Assembly (NCBI RefSeq): GCF_028736035.1
Contig: NZ_CP117866.1
Span: 4,216,001-4,280,000, forward strand
Direction: 5' to 3'
Length of the DNA: 64,000 nucleotides
From: Streptomyces sp. T12
Lineage (GTDB): Bacteria; Actinomycetota; Actinomycetes; Streptomycetales; Streptomycetaceae
The notes below the pieces were generated by a model, which searched no databases, had not been told where the DNA came from, and was given only the letters and a program-made list of their open reading frames with translations. The first letter of the stretch is position 1. Every line of letters starts with the position of its first letter. The position numbers and the translations under genes are program-made. Shown here one piece after another: positions 46,054-53,616 of the stretch.

Positions 46054-46227
46054 TCAGCCCTTGAAGGTGTCCTTCCCCTTCTCCTTCGTCTGGCGGGCGT
46101 TGCCCTTCCTCTTTTCGGCCTTGCCCTCGGCGGTCAGCCCCTCGTTGCCGACCGCGCGGCCCATCGTTTCCTTGGCCTTGCCCTTGAGCTGTTCCTTCTT
46201 CCCCCTGACCTTCTCTTCCTTCGCCAC
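46054..46227 (-). CDS. CsbD-family small stress protein
   Basis: A 57-residue very basic and hydrophilic protein (KEEKVRGKKEQLKGKAKETMG, AEGKAEKRKGNARQTKEKG), the CsbD pattern. CsbD proteins are often sigma-factor-controlled stress proteins of unknown mechanism. GTG 46227 has GAGGAG about 9 bases upstream; the longer open frame to 46386 overlaps the VOC gene and is rejected. It lies just downstream of the VOC gene on the same strand. Confidence 0.88.
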   Translation of the reverse strand: MAKEEKVRGKKEQLKGKAKETMGRAVGNEGLTAEGKAEKRKGNARQTKEKGKDTFKG

Positions 46228-46292
46228 GTCTCTCACTCCTCGCAGGGCTTGACGTCGTGGTCCAACCAGCGGGTGACCCTGCGCCGTGGTGC

Positions 46293-46661
46293 TCAAACAG
46301 CGGTCACCGGTTCCAGGAACTCCAGCCGGTTGCCGACGGGGTCGTACGAGTAGAACCGCCTGTGCCCCGGCAGGTTCTCGTCCCACTCCACCTGGGCCCC
46401 GAGGGCCTGCAGCCGGGCGCCGTACCGCTCGATTCCGGTGACCCGCAGCCCTGGGTGGGCCTTCTTCGCGGGCCGGAAGGTCGCCTCCACGCCGAGGTGC
46501 AGTTGCACGCCACCCGCCTGGAACCAGCAGCCTCCGCGCGCGGCGAGCACAGGCGGCTTGGGGATCTCGGTCATCCCGAGGACACCCACGTAGTACGTCC
46601 GCAGCCGCTCCTCCGAGCCGGGCGGGGCCGCGAGCTGGACATGGTCGACGGCCGTGATCAT
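46293..46661 (-). CDS. VOC-family (glyoxalase/bleomycin-resistance fold) protein
   Basis: A 122-residue vicinal-oxygen-chelate protein: VDHVQLAAPPGSEERLRTYYVGVLGM at the start, QLHLGVEATFRPAKKAHP in the middle and RRFYSYDPVGNRLEFLEP at the end. The potential metal ligands are His near residue 7, His near 56 and Glu in LEFLE. ATG 46661 overlaps the tam stop (TGATG) and AAGGAGG lies 5 bases before GTG 46664/ATG 46661. It is therefore the second gene of the tam operon; substrate unknown. Confidence 0.9.
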   Translation of the reverse strand: MITAVDHVQLAAPPGSEERLRTYYVGVLGMTEIPKPPVLAARGGCWFQAGGVQLHLGVEATFRPAKKAHPGLRVTGIERYGARLQALGAQVEWDENLPGHRRFYSYDPVGNRLEFLEPVTAV

Positions 46662-47470
46662 CACGCCTCCTTGCGGGCCACGGCGAAGATCCGGCGGAAC
46701 GGGAAGGGGGTGCCGTGTGCGCCGGGCGGATACGCCTGCCGCAGGGCCGCCCGGTAGTCGCGCAGGAAGGCTTCCCGCTGGTCGGGGGTGTCGGCGAGGG
46801 CCGTCAGGACAGGGCGCAGGCCCGTTCCCTTCACCCAGTCCAGGACGGGGTCCTCGCCGGTCAGCAGATGGATGTACGTCGTCTCCCACACGTCCGCCGT
46901 GCAGTCCAGGGCGGTCAGGCGCTCGAGGTAGGCCTGCGGGGTGAGCACGGCGTCCTCGTGGCGCAGGGTGTCGGTGAGGCCGTAGCGGTGCGCGAGGTCG
47001 CGCATCAGGCGGTGGCTCGGGGCGTCGAAGTTGCCGGGGACCTGGAAGGCGAACGTGCCGCCGGGCGCAAGGGCCCTCACCCAGTCCGCGAACCGGTCCA
47101 CGTGCCCGGGGACCCATTGCAGCGTGGCATTGCTGATGATCAGGTCGTACGGCTCCCCGGGCGTCCACGTCCGTACGTCGGCGTGGGCGAAGTCGAGGCG
47201 GCCGCCGCCCGGGGTCGGTCCTTCGTGCTCGACGTGGGCCTTGTCGAGCATCTCGGCGGAGTTGTCGTAGCCGGTGATCCGGGCCGTGGGCCAGCGCTGT
47301 GCGAGCACGGCGGTGACGTTGCCGGGGCCGCAGCCCAGGTCGGCGATGCGGGGCCGCTCGCCGGGGAGGCCGGGGACCCGGGCGAGGAGGTCGGTGAAGG
47401 GGCGGGCGCGGTGGTCGGCGTGACGCAGGTACTGGGCCGGGTCCCAGGTGGGGGCGGCGGCAGCGGACAT
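46661..47470 (-). CDS. tam: Trans-aconitate 2-methyltransferase
   Basis: A 269-residue class I SAM methyltransferase that methylates trans-aconitate, a toxic by-product of cis-aconitate that inhibits aconitase. It shows WDPAQYLRHADHRARPFTDLL at the start and the SAM-binding IADLGCGPGNVTAVLAQRWP, then FAHADVRTW and ISNATLQWVPGH, all diagnostic for Tam. ATG 47470 has GGAGG about 8 bases upstream. It diverges from tamR with a palindromic operator between them, the same arrangement as in S. coelicolor. Confidence 0.93.
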   Translation of the reverse strand: MSAAAAPTWDPAQYLRHADHRARPFTDLLARVPGLPGERPRIADLGCGPGNVTAVLAQRWPTARITGYDNSAEMLDKAHVEHEGPTPGGGRLDFAHADVRTWTPGEPYDLIISNATLQWVPGHVDRFADWVRALAPGGTFAFQVPGNFDAPSHRLMRDLAHRYGLTDTLRHEDAVLTPQAYLERLTALDCTADVWETTYIHLLTGEDPVLDWVKGTGLRPVLTALADTPDQREAFLRDYRAALRQAYPPGAHGTPFPFRRIFAVARKEA

Positions 47471-47515
47471 GGGCGGGCCTCCTGTCTGTCGATCTCCAGC
47501 CTGCCCTCGCAAGTA

Positions 47516-47529
47516 TCTTGACGTCAAGA
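47516..47529. promoter_or_regulatory. TamR operator in the tam-tamR intergenic region
   Basis: The perfect 14-bp palindrome TCTTGACGTCAAGA lies between the divergent tam and tamR genes. It matches the form of MarR-family sites and the position of the known TamR site. It overlaps a possible -35 TTGACG. Confidence 0.85.
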
Positions 47530-47564
47530 GACTTCACGTCGACACAACCACTACACTGATCTCT

Positions 47565-48062
47565 ATGGAGGACGAGGTCGATCGGCTGGTCGCAGCGTGG
47601 CGCCGGGAGCGCCCGGACCTCGACGTGGAACCGCTCGAGGTGCTCAGCCGGGTGAGCAGACTGGCCCGGCACCTGGACCGCGCACGGCGGCTGGCCTTCT
47701 CCGAGCACAGCCTGGAGCCCTGGGAGTTCGACGTACTGACCGCGCTCAGGCGCGCGGGAACGCCGTACCAGCTCTCCCCGGGACAGCTGCTGACGCAGAC
47801 CCTGGTCACCTCGGGCACGATGACGAACCGCATCGACCGCCTGGCCAAGAAGGGCCTGGTCGAGCGCCTCCCCGACCCCAGTGACCGGCGCGGTGTGCTC
47901 GTCCGCCTCACGGACGAGGGCCGCGACCGCGCGGACCAGGCGCTGGCCGGCCTGCTGGACCAGGAGCGCGCGATCCTCGCGGAGCTGTCGCGCGCCCAGC
48001 GGGGCGAACTGGCCGGTCTGCTACGACAGTTGACCGCCCCGTTCGACAACATCCCCGGCTAG
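47565..48062 (+). CDS. tamR: MarR-family regulator TamR
   Basis: A 165-residue MarR protein. The winged helix covers residues about 50-110 (GQLLTQTLVTSGTMTNRIDRLAKKGLVERLPDPSDRRGVLVRLT) and the flanking helices dimerise. TamR of S. coelicolor represses tam and itself and is released by trans-aconitate, citrate and isocitrate, linking it to oxidative stress and aconitase failure. A -10 TACACT at 47552-47557 is followed by seven bases and ATG 47565, so the mRNA is predicted to be leaderless. Its 3' end is duplicated in the three tandem 184-bp units that follow. Confidence 0.92.
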   Translation: MEDEVDRLVAAWRRERPDLDVEPLEVLSRVSRLARHLDRARRLAFSEHSLEPWEFDVLTALRRAGTPYQLSPGQLLTQTLVTSGTMTNRIDRLAKKGLVERLPDPSDRRGVLVRLTDEGRDRADQALAGLLDQERAILAELSRAQRGELAGLLRQLTAPFDNIPG

Positions 48063-48664
48063 GTCGACCGGCCCGCCCTCCGGCGCGCCGCGCGAGCGCC
48101 ACCGCGGAGCAGGTGAATCGCCGCCCCGACCCCAGCGACCGGCGCACAGCGCTCCGCCTCACGGACAAGGGCCACAACCGCGCCGACCGGACCCCCAGCC
48201 ACCCGCTACGCCAACTGACCGCCCCGTTCGACCACATCCCCGGCCAGGTCGACCGGCCCGACCCCGGCGCGCCGCGCGAGCGCCACCGCGGAGCAGGTGA
48301 ATCGCCGCCCCGACCCCAGCGACCGGCGCACAGCGCTCCGCCTCACGAACAAGGGCCACAACCGCGCCGACCAGACCCCCAGCCACCCGCTACGCCAACT
48401 GACCGCCCCGTTCGACCACATCCCCGGCCAGGTCGACCGGCCCGACCCCGGCGCGCCGCGCGAGCGCCACCGCGGAGCAGGTGAATCGCCGCCCCGACCC
48501 CAGCGACCGGCGCACAGCGCTCCGCCTCACGAACAAGGGCCACAACCGCGCCGACCAGACCCCCAGCCACCCGCTACGCCAACTGACCGCCCCGTTCGAC
48601 AACATCCCCGGCCAGGTCGACCGGCCCGACCCCGGCGCGCCGCGCGAGCGCCACCGCGGCCAGC
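48061..48664. repeat. Three 184-bp tandem repeats made from tamR and luxR 3' ends
   Basis: Units at 48113-48296, 48297-48480 and 48481-48664 have a period of exactly 184 bp and differ by only a few bases. Each begins GTGAATCGCCGCCCC, contains a shortened copy of the tamR end (encoding DPSDRR..., then LTAPFDHIPG) and finishes with the luxR 3' segment GCGCGCCGCGCGAGCGCC. A partial copy precedes them at 48061-48112. Since 184 is not a multiple of three the frame changes each time, so these are not coding. The luxR gene's stop codon lies inside the third unit. Confidence 0.9.
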
Positions 48665-49341
48665 GTCGAGTGGACGCCCAGTTTGCCGAGGACGTTCTGC
48701 ATGTGCGTGCGGACGGTGTGCGGGGAGAGGTACAGGCGCTCGGCGACCGCCTTGCGCCCCAGTCCCGCCACCATGCACCGGAGCACTTCCCGCTCGCGCG
48801 GCGTCAGCGACTCCACCAGCCGTTCGCTCTCGGTGCGGTGCTTGCGCGCGGCCGTCAGCTCCCGCAGGACGCCCGTGAGCAGAGCCGGCAGCAGATGGGT
48901 CTCGTCGCGCAGGACACCGCGGATGACGGTGAGCAGCCGGGACAGCGAGCAGTCCTTGGCCACCCATCCCGAGGCCCCGGCCTGCAGGGCGAGCGCGGCC
49001 CGGCGCGGATCGTCCTTCTCGGCGAGGACGACGATCCGTACGGCCGGCTGGGCGGTGCGGACACCGGCGACGAGCGAGATGCCGTCGACCAGCCCGTCCT
49101 CGCCCACCTCCTGAACGGGCACGGCGGGCCGTATCCCCGCCACATTGCCGCCCAGGTCGGCGTCGACGAGCAGGACATCGAACCGGCGCCCCTCGGCGGC
49201 CGCGCGCTCCAGGCTGCGCAGCGCGGCCGGGCCGCTGCCGGCGGCCGAGACGTCGACGTCGGGCTCGGCGGCCAGGGCGGCGGCGAGCGACTCGGCGAAG
49301 ATGCGATGGTCGTCGACGACCAGCACTCGGATGCGAACCAC
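48574..49341 (-). CDS. LuxR/NarL-family response regulator
   Basis: A 255-residue regulator. Residues 1-120 are a receiver domain: VLVVDDHRIFAESLA with the acidic pair, phospho-acceptor Asp60 in LLVDADL, and the Lys of AKD. Residues 180-245 are a LuxR helix-turn-helix (LTPREREVLRCMVAGLGRKAVAERLYLSPHTVRTHMQ). GTG 49341 begins the conserved VRIRVLVVDDH. No kinase is adjacent. The final 17 residues (VDLAGDVVERGGQLA) are encoded antisense to a copy of the tamR 3' end within the 184-bp repeat. Confidence 0.92.
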   Translation of the reverse strand: MVRIRVLVVDDHRIFAESLAAALAAEPDVDVSAAGSGPAALRSLERAAAEGRRFDVLLVDADLGGNVAGIRPAVPVQEVGEDGLVDGISLVAGVRTAQPAVRIVVLAEKDDPRRAALALQAGASGWVAKDCSLSRLLTVIRGVLRDETHLLPALLTGVLRELTAARKHRTESERLVESLTPREREVLRCMVAGLGRKAVAERLYLSPHTVRTHMQNVLGKLGVHSTLAAVALARRAGVGPVDLAGDVVERGGQLA

Positions 49342-49427
49342 GAAACCCCCTTCCCCACGCTCTCGAAGAGCAGGGGATACCCCATCGTCATGAGGACGAC
49401 ACCGGGAGACGGACACGGTCGCGGGTA

Positions 49428-49497
49428 CGACGCCCGAAGCATGATGGGCCGCACGGCCGCCGCCGTGCAGAAACTGCTACCCCCACTTCGGGCGTCG
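49428..49497. promoter_or_regulatory. 12-bp inverted repeat upstream of the LuxR regulator
   Basis: CGACGCCCGAAG (49428-49439) and CTTCGGGCGTCG (49486-49497) are perfect inverted copies 46 bp apart, lying 87-156 bp upstream of the luxR start in the region divergent from the GNAT gene. They could be half-sites of an autoregulator acting by looping. A 7-bp hairpin GCACCGG/CCGGTGC lies at 49526-49545. Confidence 0.45.
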
Positions 49498-49614
49498 AAC
49501 CCGACTTTGTCTCGCCCCCTGATCAGCACCGGCCCCCACCGGTGCCGTTCATCAGAGTACGGGCGGGGGGCAGGAGCGGAAGGTAATTTGCAGAACTGGT
49601 AGTCCGGCGCGTTT

Positions 49615-50070
49615 ATGGTGAGCCGCATGTTTCGTCTGGAGACAGAAGTCGACAAATCGCGGCAGGATCTGCTCCGCCGCCGGCTGCGGGAGACCAACAC
49701 CGCGGTCTCCCCGATCCTGCGCGCCCTGCGCGGAACCCCAGGTGAACGCGAACGTCCGCTCCAGGTCTGGGCGCTGGACGACTCCGGCGCCCTGGCCGGC
49801 GGGCTCGTCGGTCACACCTGGACCACCTGGCTCCATGTCACCTACCTCTGGGTCGACGAACGCCACCGCGGCACCGGTCTCGGTTCGCATCTGCTCGCAC
49901 GCGCGGAGCGCACGGCCCGCACCGAACGGGGCTGCACCGCCGTACGCCTGGAGACGTGGGACTTCCAGGCGCCGGAGTTCTACAAGAAGCAGGGGTACGA
50001 CGTGGTGTGCGTGATCCCGGACTATCCGCCGGGGATCACGGAGTACACCCTCACCAAGCGGCTGGGGTGA
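49615..50070 (+). CDS. GNAT N-acetyltransferase
   Basis: A 151-residue acetyltransferase: WLHVTYLWVDERHRGTGLGSHLL carries strand 4 and the acetyl-CoA loop (R-G-T-G-L-G), and APEFYKKQGYDVVCVIPDYP is the typical end of the small-molecule GNATs similar to YjdJ/PhnO-like proteins. The start is uncertain: ATG 49615, GTG 49618 and ATG 49627 are in frame and none has a clear ribosome binding site. Substrate unknown. Convergent with galK, separated by a terminator hairpin. Confidence 0.88.
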   Translation: MVSRMFRLETEVDKSRQDLLRRRLRETNTAVSPILRALRGTPGERERPLQVWALDDSGALAGGLVGHTWTTWLHVTYLWVDERHRGTGLGSHLLARAERTARTERGCTAVRLETWDFQAPEFYKKQGYDVVCVIPDYPPGITEYTLTKRLG

Positions 50071-50085
50071 GCCACGAGATACGGC

Positions 50086-50117
50086 TACGGGGCCGAAGGG
50101 TCGCCCTCAGCCCCGTA
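50086..50117. terminator. Bidirectional terminator between GNAT gene and galK
   Basis: TACGGGGC (50086-50093) pairs with GCCCCGTA (50110-50117), with an inner AGGG/CCCT stem and TCG loop. Confidence 0.8.
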
Positions 50118-50136
50118 CCTCTGGGAACCCCTGGGG

Positions 50137-51300
50137 TCAGCTCACCCGCCGCGCCCCCGCCGCCGGCACCGCCTCGAACACCCGCGGGGCGGTGAACCCG
50201 GCCGAGGCGAAGGCCTCTTCGACGGCCTTGGTGATGGTCTCGACGTCGGCCACCTCCGCCAGCACGATCGCCGAGCCGCCGAAGCCGCCGCCCGTCATGC
50301 GGGAGCCCAGCGCGCCGTTCGCCAGGGCGGTGTCGACGACCAGATCCAGCTCCGGGCAGGAGATCCGGAAGTCGTCCCGCAGGGAGGCGTGGCCCTCGGT
50401 CAGGACCGGGCCGATCCCTCGCGTCTCGCCCGACTCCAGCAGGGAGACGACCCGCTCGACGCGCTGGTCCTCGGTGACGACATGGCGCACCAGGCGGCGC
50501 ACCTCCTCGTCGTCGCCGAGCCGATCGAGCGCCGCGTCCAGGTCGTCGTAGGCGACATCCCTGAGCGCGTCCACGCCCAGCAGCGCCGCGCCCTTCTCGC
50601 AGCCCGCGCGCCGCTTGCCGTACTCGCCCTCGCTGTGGGAGTGCTTGACCTGGGTGTCGACGACCAGCAGGCGCAGCCCCAAGGCGGCCAGGTCGAAGGG
50701 GATCTGCTTCTGGGAGAGGTCCCGGGTGTCGAGGAACAGGGCGTGGCCCCTCTCGCAGCACGCGGACGCCGTCTGGTCCATGATCCCGACCGGGGCACCG
50801 ACGTAGACGTTCTCGGCGCGCTGGCACAGGCGGGCCAGCTGCCAGCCCTTCTGGCCCAGGTCGTACAGGTCGTTGAGCGCGAGCGCCACGACGACCTCCA
50901 GTGCCGCCGACGACGACAGGCCCGCGCCCGACGGGACCGTCGAGGCCAGGTGGATGTCGGCGCCGGTCACGGCGTGGCCGGCCTCGCGCAGCGCCCAGAT
51001 CACGCCCGACGGGTACGCCGTCCAGGCCTTGTCCGATTCGGGTGCCAGGTCGTCGACGCGCAGTTCCACGACGTCGCCCTCGACGTCCGCCGAGTGCAGG
51101 CGCAGGACACCGTCGTCGCGCCGCGAGACCGCCGCGACCGCGGTGTGCGGCAGCGCGAACGGCATGACGAAGCCGTCGTTGTAGTCGGTGTGCTCGCCGA
51201 TCAGGTTGACCCGGCCCGGCGCGGCCCACACTCCCTCCGGCTCGGCCCCGTACAGCTCCTTGAACCGCTCGGCGACCGCGGCTGCCGTGTCGACGCTCAT
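50137..51300 (-). CDS. galK: Galactokinase
   Basis: A 387-residue GHMP kinase phosphorylating galactose at C1. It shows the galactokinase signature GRVNLIGEHTDYNDGFVMP, the GHMP ATP loop PSGAGLSSSAALEV and the C-terminal GGGFGGSAIVL. ATG 51300 begins MSVDTAAAVAERF. It is the last gene of a galT-galE-galK operon, the standard Streptomyces order, with a 101-bp gap after galE. Confidence 0.97.
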   Translation of the reverse strand: MSVDTAAAVAERFKELYGAEPEGVWAAPGRVNLIGEHTDYNDGFVMPFALPHTAVAAVSRRDDGVLRLHSADVEGDVVELRVDDLAPESDKAWTAYPSGVIWALREAGHAVTGADIHLASTVPSGAGLSSSAALEVVVALALNDLYDLGQKGWQLARLCQRAENVYVGAPVGIMDQTASACCERGHALFLDTRDLSQKQIPFDLAALGLRLLVVDTQVKHSHSEGEYGKRRAGCEKGAALLGVDALRDVAYDDLDAALDRLGDDEEVRRLVRHVVTEDQRVERVVSLLESGETRGIGPVLTEGHASLRDDFRISCPELDLVVDTALANGALGSRMTGGGFGGSAIVLAEVADVETITKAVEEAFASAGFTAPRVFEAVPAAGARRVS

Positions 51301-51401
51301 CCCCTGACCCTGACCTTCCCTGCTGAACCGGCCGAAGCGGCCGGTGAGTTGACCGGCCGAACAGCCTTGGAACTTACAGCCGTCCGTACCGGCCGTAGAA
51401 C

Positions 51402-52364
51402 TTAACTGTCGCGGCGCTGCGCGAACTCCCACGCGTCCGCGACGATCCCCGCGAGGTCCGCGCGGGACGGGTTCCAGCCGAGCCGCTCGCGGGCGGTGTC
51501 GGCGGAGGCGACCAGGACCGCGGGGTCGCCGCCGCGGCGCGGGGCCACGACCTCGGGGATCGGGTGCCCGGTGACCTGGCGGACGGTCTCGACGACCTGG
51601 CGGACGGAGAAGCCGTTGCCGTTACCGAGGTTGCAGATGAGGTGCTCGCCCGGCTGGGCGGCCTTGAGCGCCAGCAGGTGGGCCTCGGCCAGGTCGGCGA
51701 CGTGGATGTAGTCGCGCACGCAGGTGCCGTCGGGCGTCGGGTAGTCGTCGCCGTAGACGGAGATCGCGTCGCGCCTGCCCTGGGCGACCTGCAGGACCAG
51801 CGGGATGAGGTGCGACTCGGGGTCGTGGCGCTCGCCGCAGTCGCCGTAGGCGCCCGCGACGTTGAAGTAGCGCAGGCTGACCGCGCCCAGGCCGTGTGCG
51901 GCCGCCTCGCCGGTGATCATGTGGTCGACGGCGAGCTTCGAGGCGCCGTAGGGGTTGGTCGGCTGCGTCGGCGCCGACTCGACGATCGGCACCTCCTTCG
52001 GCTCGCCGTACGTGGCCGCCGTGGAGGAGAAGACGAGCTTGCGCACGCCCGCCTCGCGCATGGCGCCGAGCAGCGCCATGGTGCCGCCGACGTTGTTGTC
52101 CCAGTACTTCTCGGGCTTCACGACCGACTCGCCGACCTGCGAGAACGCAGCGAAGTGCAGCACCGCGTCGAAGGAGGAGTCCAGCCACTTGGCGGCGTCG
52201 CGGATGTCGCCCTCGATGAAGGAAGCCCCGGCCGGCACGCCCTCGCGGAAGCCGGTCGAGAGGTTGTCGAGGACGACGACCTCGTCACCCGCCTCCAGCA
52301 GATGCTGGGCGACCACGCTGCCCACGTAGCCGGCGCCGCCGGTGACCAGGTACTTCCCACTCAT
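51402..52364 (-). CDS. galE: UDP-glucose 4-epimerase
   Basis: A 320-residue short-chain dehydrogenase-type epimerase interconverting UDP-galactose and UDP-glucose. The NAD-binding GGAGYVGS is at the start; the active-site Tyr-x3-Lys is in [13 protein letters not shown] with the preceding Ser in [21 protein letters not shown] is near the end. ATG 52364 overlaps the galT stop by 4 nt (ATGA), so it is translationally coupled to galT. Confidence 0.96.
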   Translation of the reverse strand: MSGKYLVTGGAGYVGSVVAQHLLEAGDEVVVLDNLSTGFREGVPAGASFIEGDIRDAAKWLDSSFDAVLHFAAFSQVGESVVKPEKYWDNNVGGTMALLGAMREAGVRKLVFSSTAATYGEPKEVPIVESAPTQPTNPYGASKLAVDHMITGEAAAHGLGAVSLRYFNVAGAYGDCGERHDPESHLIPLVLQVAQGRRDAISVYGDDYPTPDGTCVRDYIHVADLAEAHLLALKAAQPGEHLICNLGNGNGFSVRQVVETVRQVTGHPIPEVVAPRRGGDPAVLVASADTARERLGWNPSRADLAGIVADAWEFAQRRDS

Positions 52365-53458
52365 GAACTCGCTACCTCTCGCAGTCGCTCGGCCGCGGCC
52401 TCCGGCCGGATGTCGTTGATGAACACGCTCATGCCGGATTCGGAACCCGCGAGGAACTTCAGCTTGCCGGAAGTGCGGCGGATGGTGAAAAGCTCGAGGT
52501 GGAGGGCGAAGTCCTCACGGACGACCCCTTCGAACTCGTCCAGCGTGCCGAACGGCGCCTGGTGCCAGGCGGCGATGTACGGGGTGGCGGGCTCGCCGGC
52601 GGAACTCTCCCCCGCGTCCCGCCCACCGAAGATCCGGTCGAAGCGCCTCAAGAGTTCCAGATAAACCTGGGGGAACTCTGTGCGCGCGTCCTCGTCCAGC
52701 GCCAGCAGATCCGGCACGCGGCGCTTCGGGTACAGGTGGACCTCGTACGGCCAGTGCGCGGCGTACGGCACGAAGGCCACCCAGTGTTCACTCTCCAGGA
52801 CGACCCGCTCGTCGGCGAGTTCACGCTCCAGGACGGCGTCGAAGAGGTTCTCCCCGCCGGTGGCGTCCTTGTGCGCGGCGAGGGAGCGCAGCATCAGGGC
52901 GGTGCGCGGGGTGGTGAAGGGGTAGGCGTAGATCTGCCCGTGCGGATGGCCGAGGGTGACACCGATCTCGGCGCCGCGGTTCTCGAAGCAGAACACCTGC
53001 TGCACGGAGGGCAGCGATGACAGTTCCGAGGTCCGGTCCGTCCACGCGTCGAGGACCAGACGCGCCTGCTCCTCGGTCAGGTCGGCGAAGGACGCGTTGT
53101 GGTCGGAGGTGAAGCAGACGACCTCGCAGCGCCCGGAGTCGCCGGCGAGCGAGGGGAAGCGGTTCTCGAACACGACGACGTCGTACGAGGAGTCCGGGAT
53201 CTCGCTCAGCCGGTCGCCCTCCGAGGGGCACAGCGGGCACTCGTCGGCCGGCGGGTGGTACGTCCGCCCCTGCCGGTGCGAGGCGATGGCGACCGCGTCG
53301 CCGAGCAGCGCGTCGCGACGGACCTCGGACGCCGTGACGGTCCGGTCCAGGGGACGGCGGTCGACCGCGTCCCGCACCGTGTCGTCGCGCAGGTCGTAGT
53401 AGATGAGCTCACGACCGTCGGCCAGTCGGGTCGAGGTCTTCTTCACGGCGGACACCAT
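52361..53458 (-). CDS. galT: Galactose-1-phosphate uridylyltransferase
   Basis: A 365-residue Leloir-pathway enzyme. [10 protein letters not shown] provides Zn ligands and [11 protein letters not shown] contains the catalytic His of the HxHQ-like motif (here HPHGQ). First gene of the galTEK operon. ATG 53458 is chosen because GGAG lies 7 bases upstream; GTG 53455 and TTG 53473 are alternatives. The upstream A/T-rich operator region (AAACA repeats of period 10) resembles the galactose-induced, glucose-repressed galP1 promoter of Streptomyces. Confidence 0.95.
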   Translation of the reverse strand: MVSAVKKTSTRLADGRELIYYDLRDDTVRDAVDRRPLDRTVTASEVRRDALLGDAVAIASHRQGRTYHPPADECPLCPSEGDRLSEIPDSSYDVVVFENRFPSLAGDSGRCEVVCFTSDHNASFADLTEEQARLVLDAWTDRTSELSSLPSVQQVFCFENRGAEIGVTLGHPHGQIYAYPFTTPRTALMLRSLAAHKDATGGENLFDAVLERELADERVVLESEHWVAFVPYAAHWPYEVHLYPKRRVPDLLALDEDARTEFPQVYLELLRRFDRIFGGRDAGESSAGEPATPYIAAWHQAPFGTLDEFEGVVREDFALHLELFTIRRTSGKLKFLAGSESGMSVFINDIRPEAAAERLREVASS

Positions 53459-53471
53459 CCGAGTCTCCATC

Positions 53472-53531
53472 AAACAGAACTAAACATAGAGAAACACAAC
53501 TCACCACCTGCGTCAACATCACAATCAAACA
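53472..53531. promoter_or_regulatory. Gal operator: AAACA direct repeats of period 10
   Basis: AAACA occurs at 53472, 53482 and 53492, exactly 10 bp apart, and again at 53527. On the galT sense strand these are TGTTT repeats immediately upstream of the start. Helically phased TGTTT/TTTG repeats are typical of DeoR-type repressor operators, and a complex operator is known for Streptomyces galP1. The region is the most A/T-rich of this part of the window and lies between galT and the divergent symporter. Confidence 0.7.
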
Positions 53532-53616
53532 AAGAGCATCACCAGACGCGTTCAATTACTGAACACAGGGGCGTAGGTTCCGCTCTGTATCGGTTCGCGA
53601 AACGAAGCGAGTACAT

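Noticed and set aside
48061..48664. CRISPR array
   Set aside because: Units are 184 bp with no spacer variation and no cas genes are near.
48113..48878. Plus-strand ORFs across the 184-bp repeats resembling TamR pieces
   Set aside because: The period is not divisible by three, so the TamR-like frame is lost at each unit; they are remnants of duplication.
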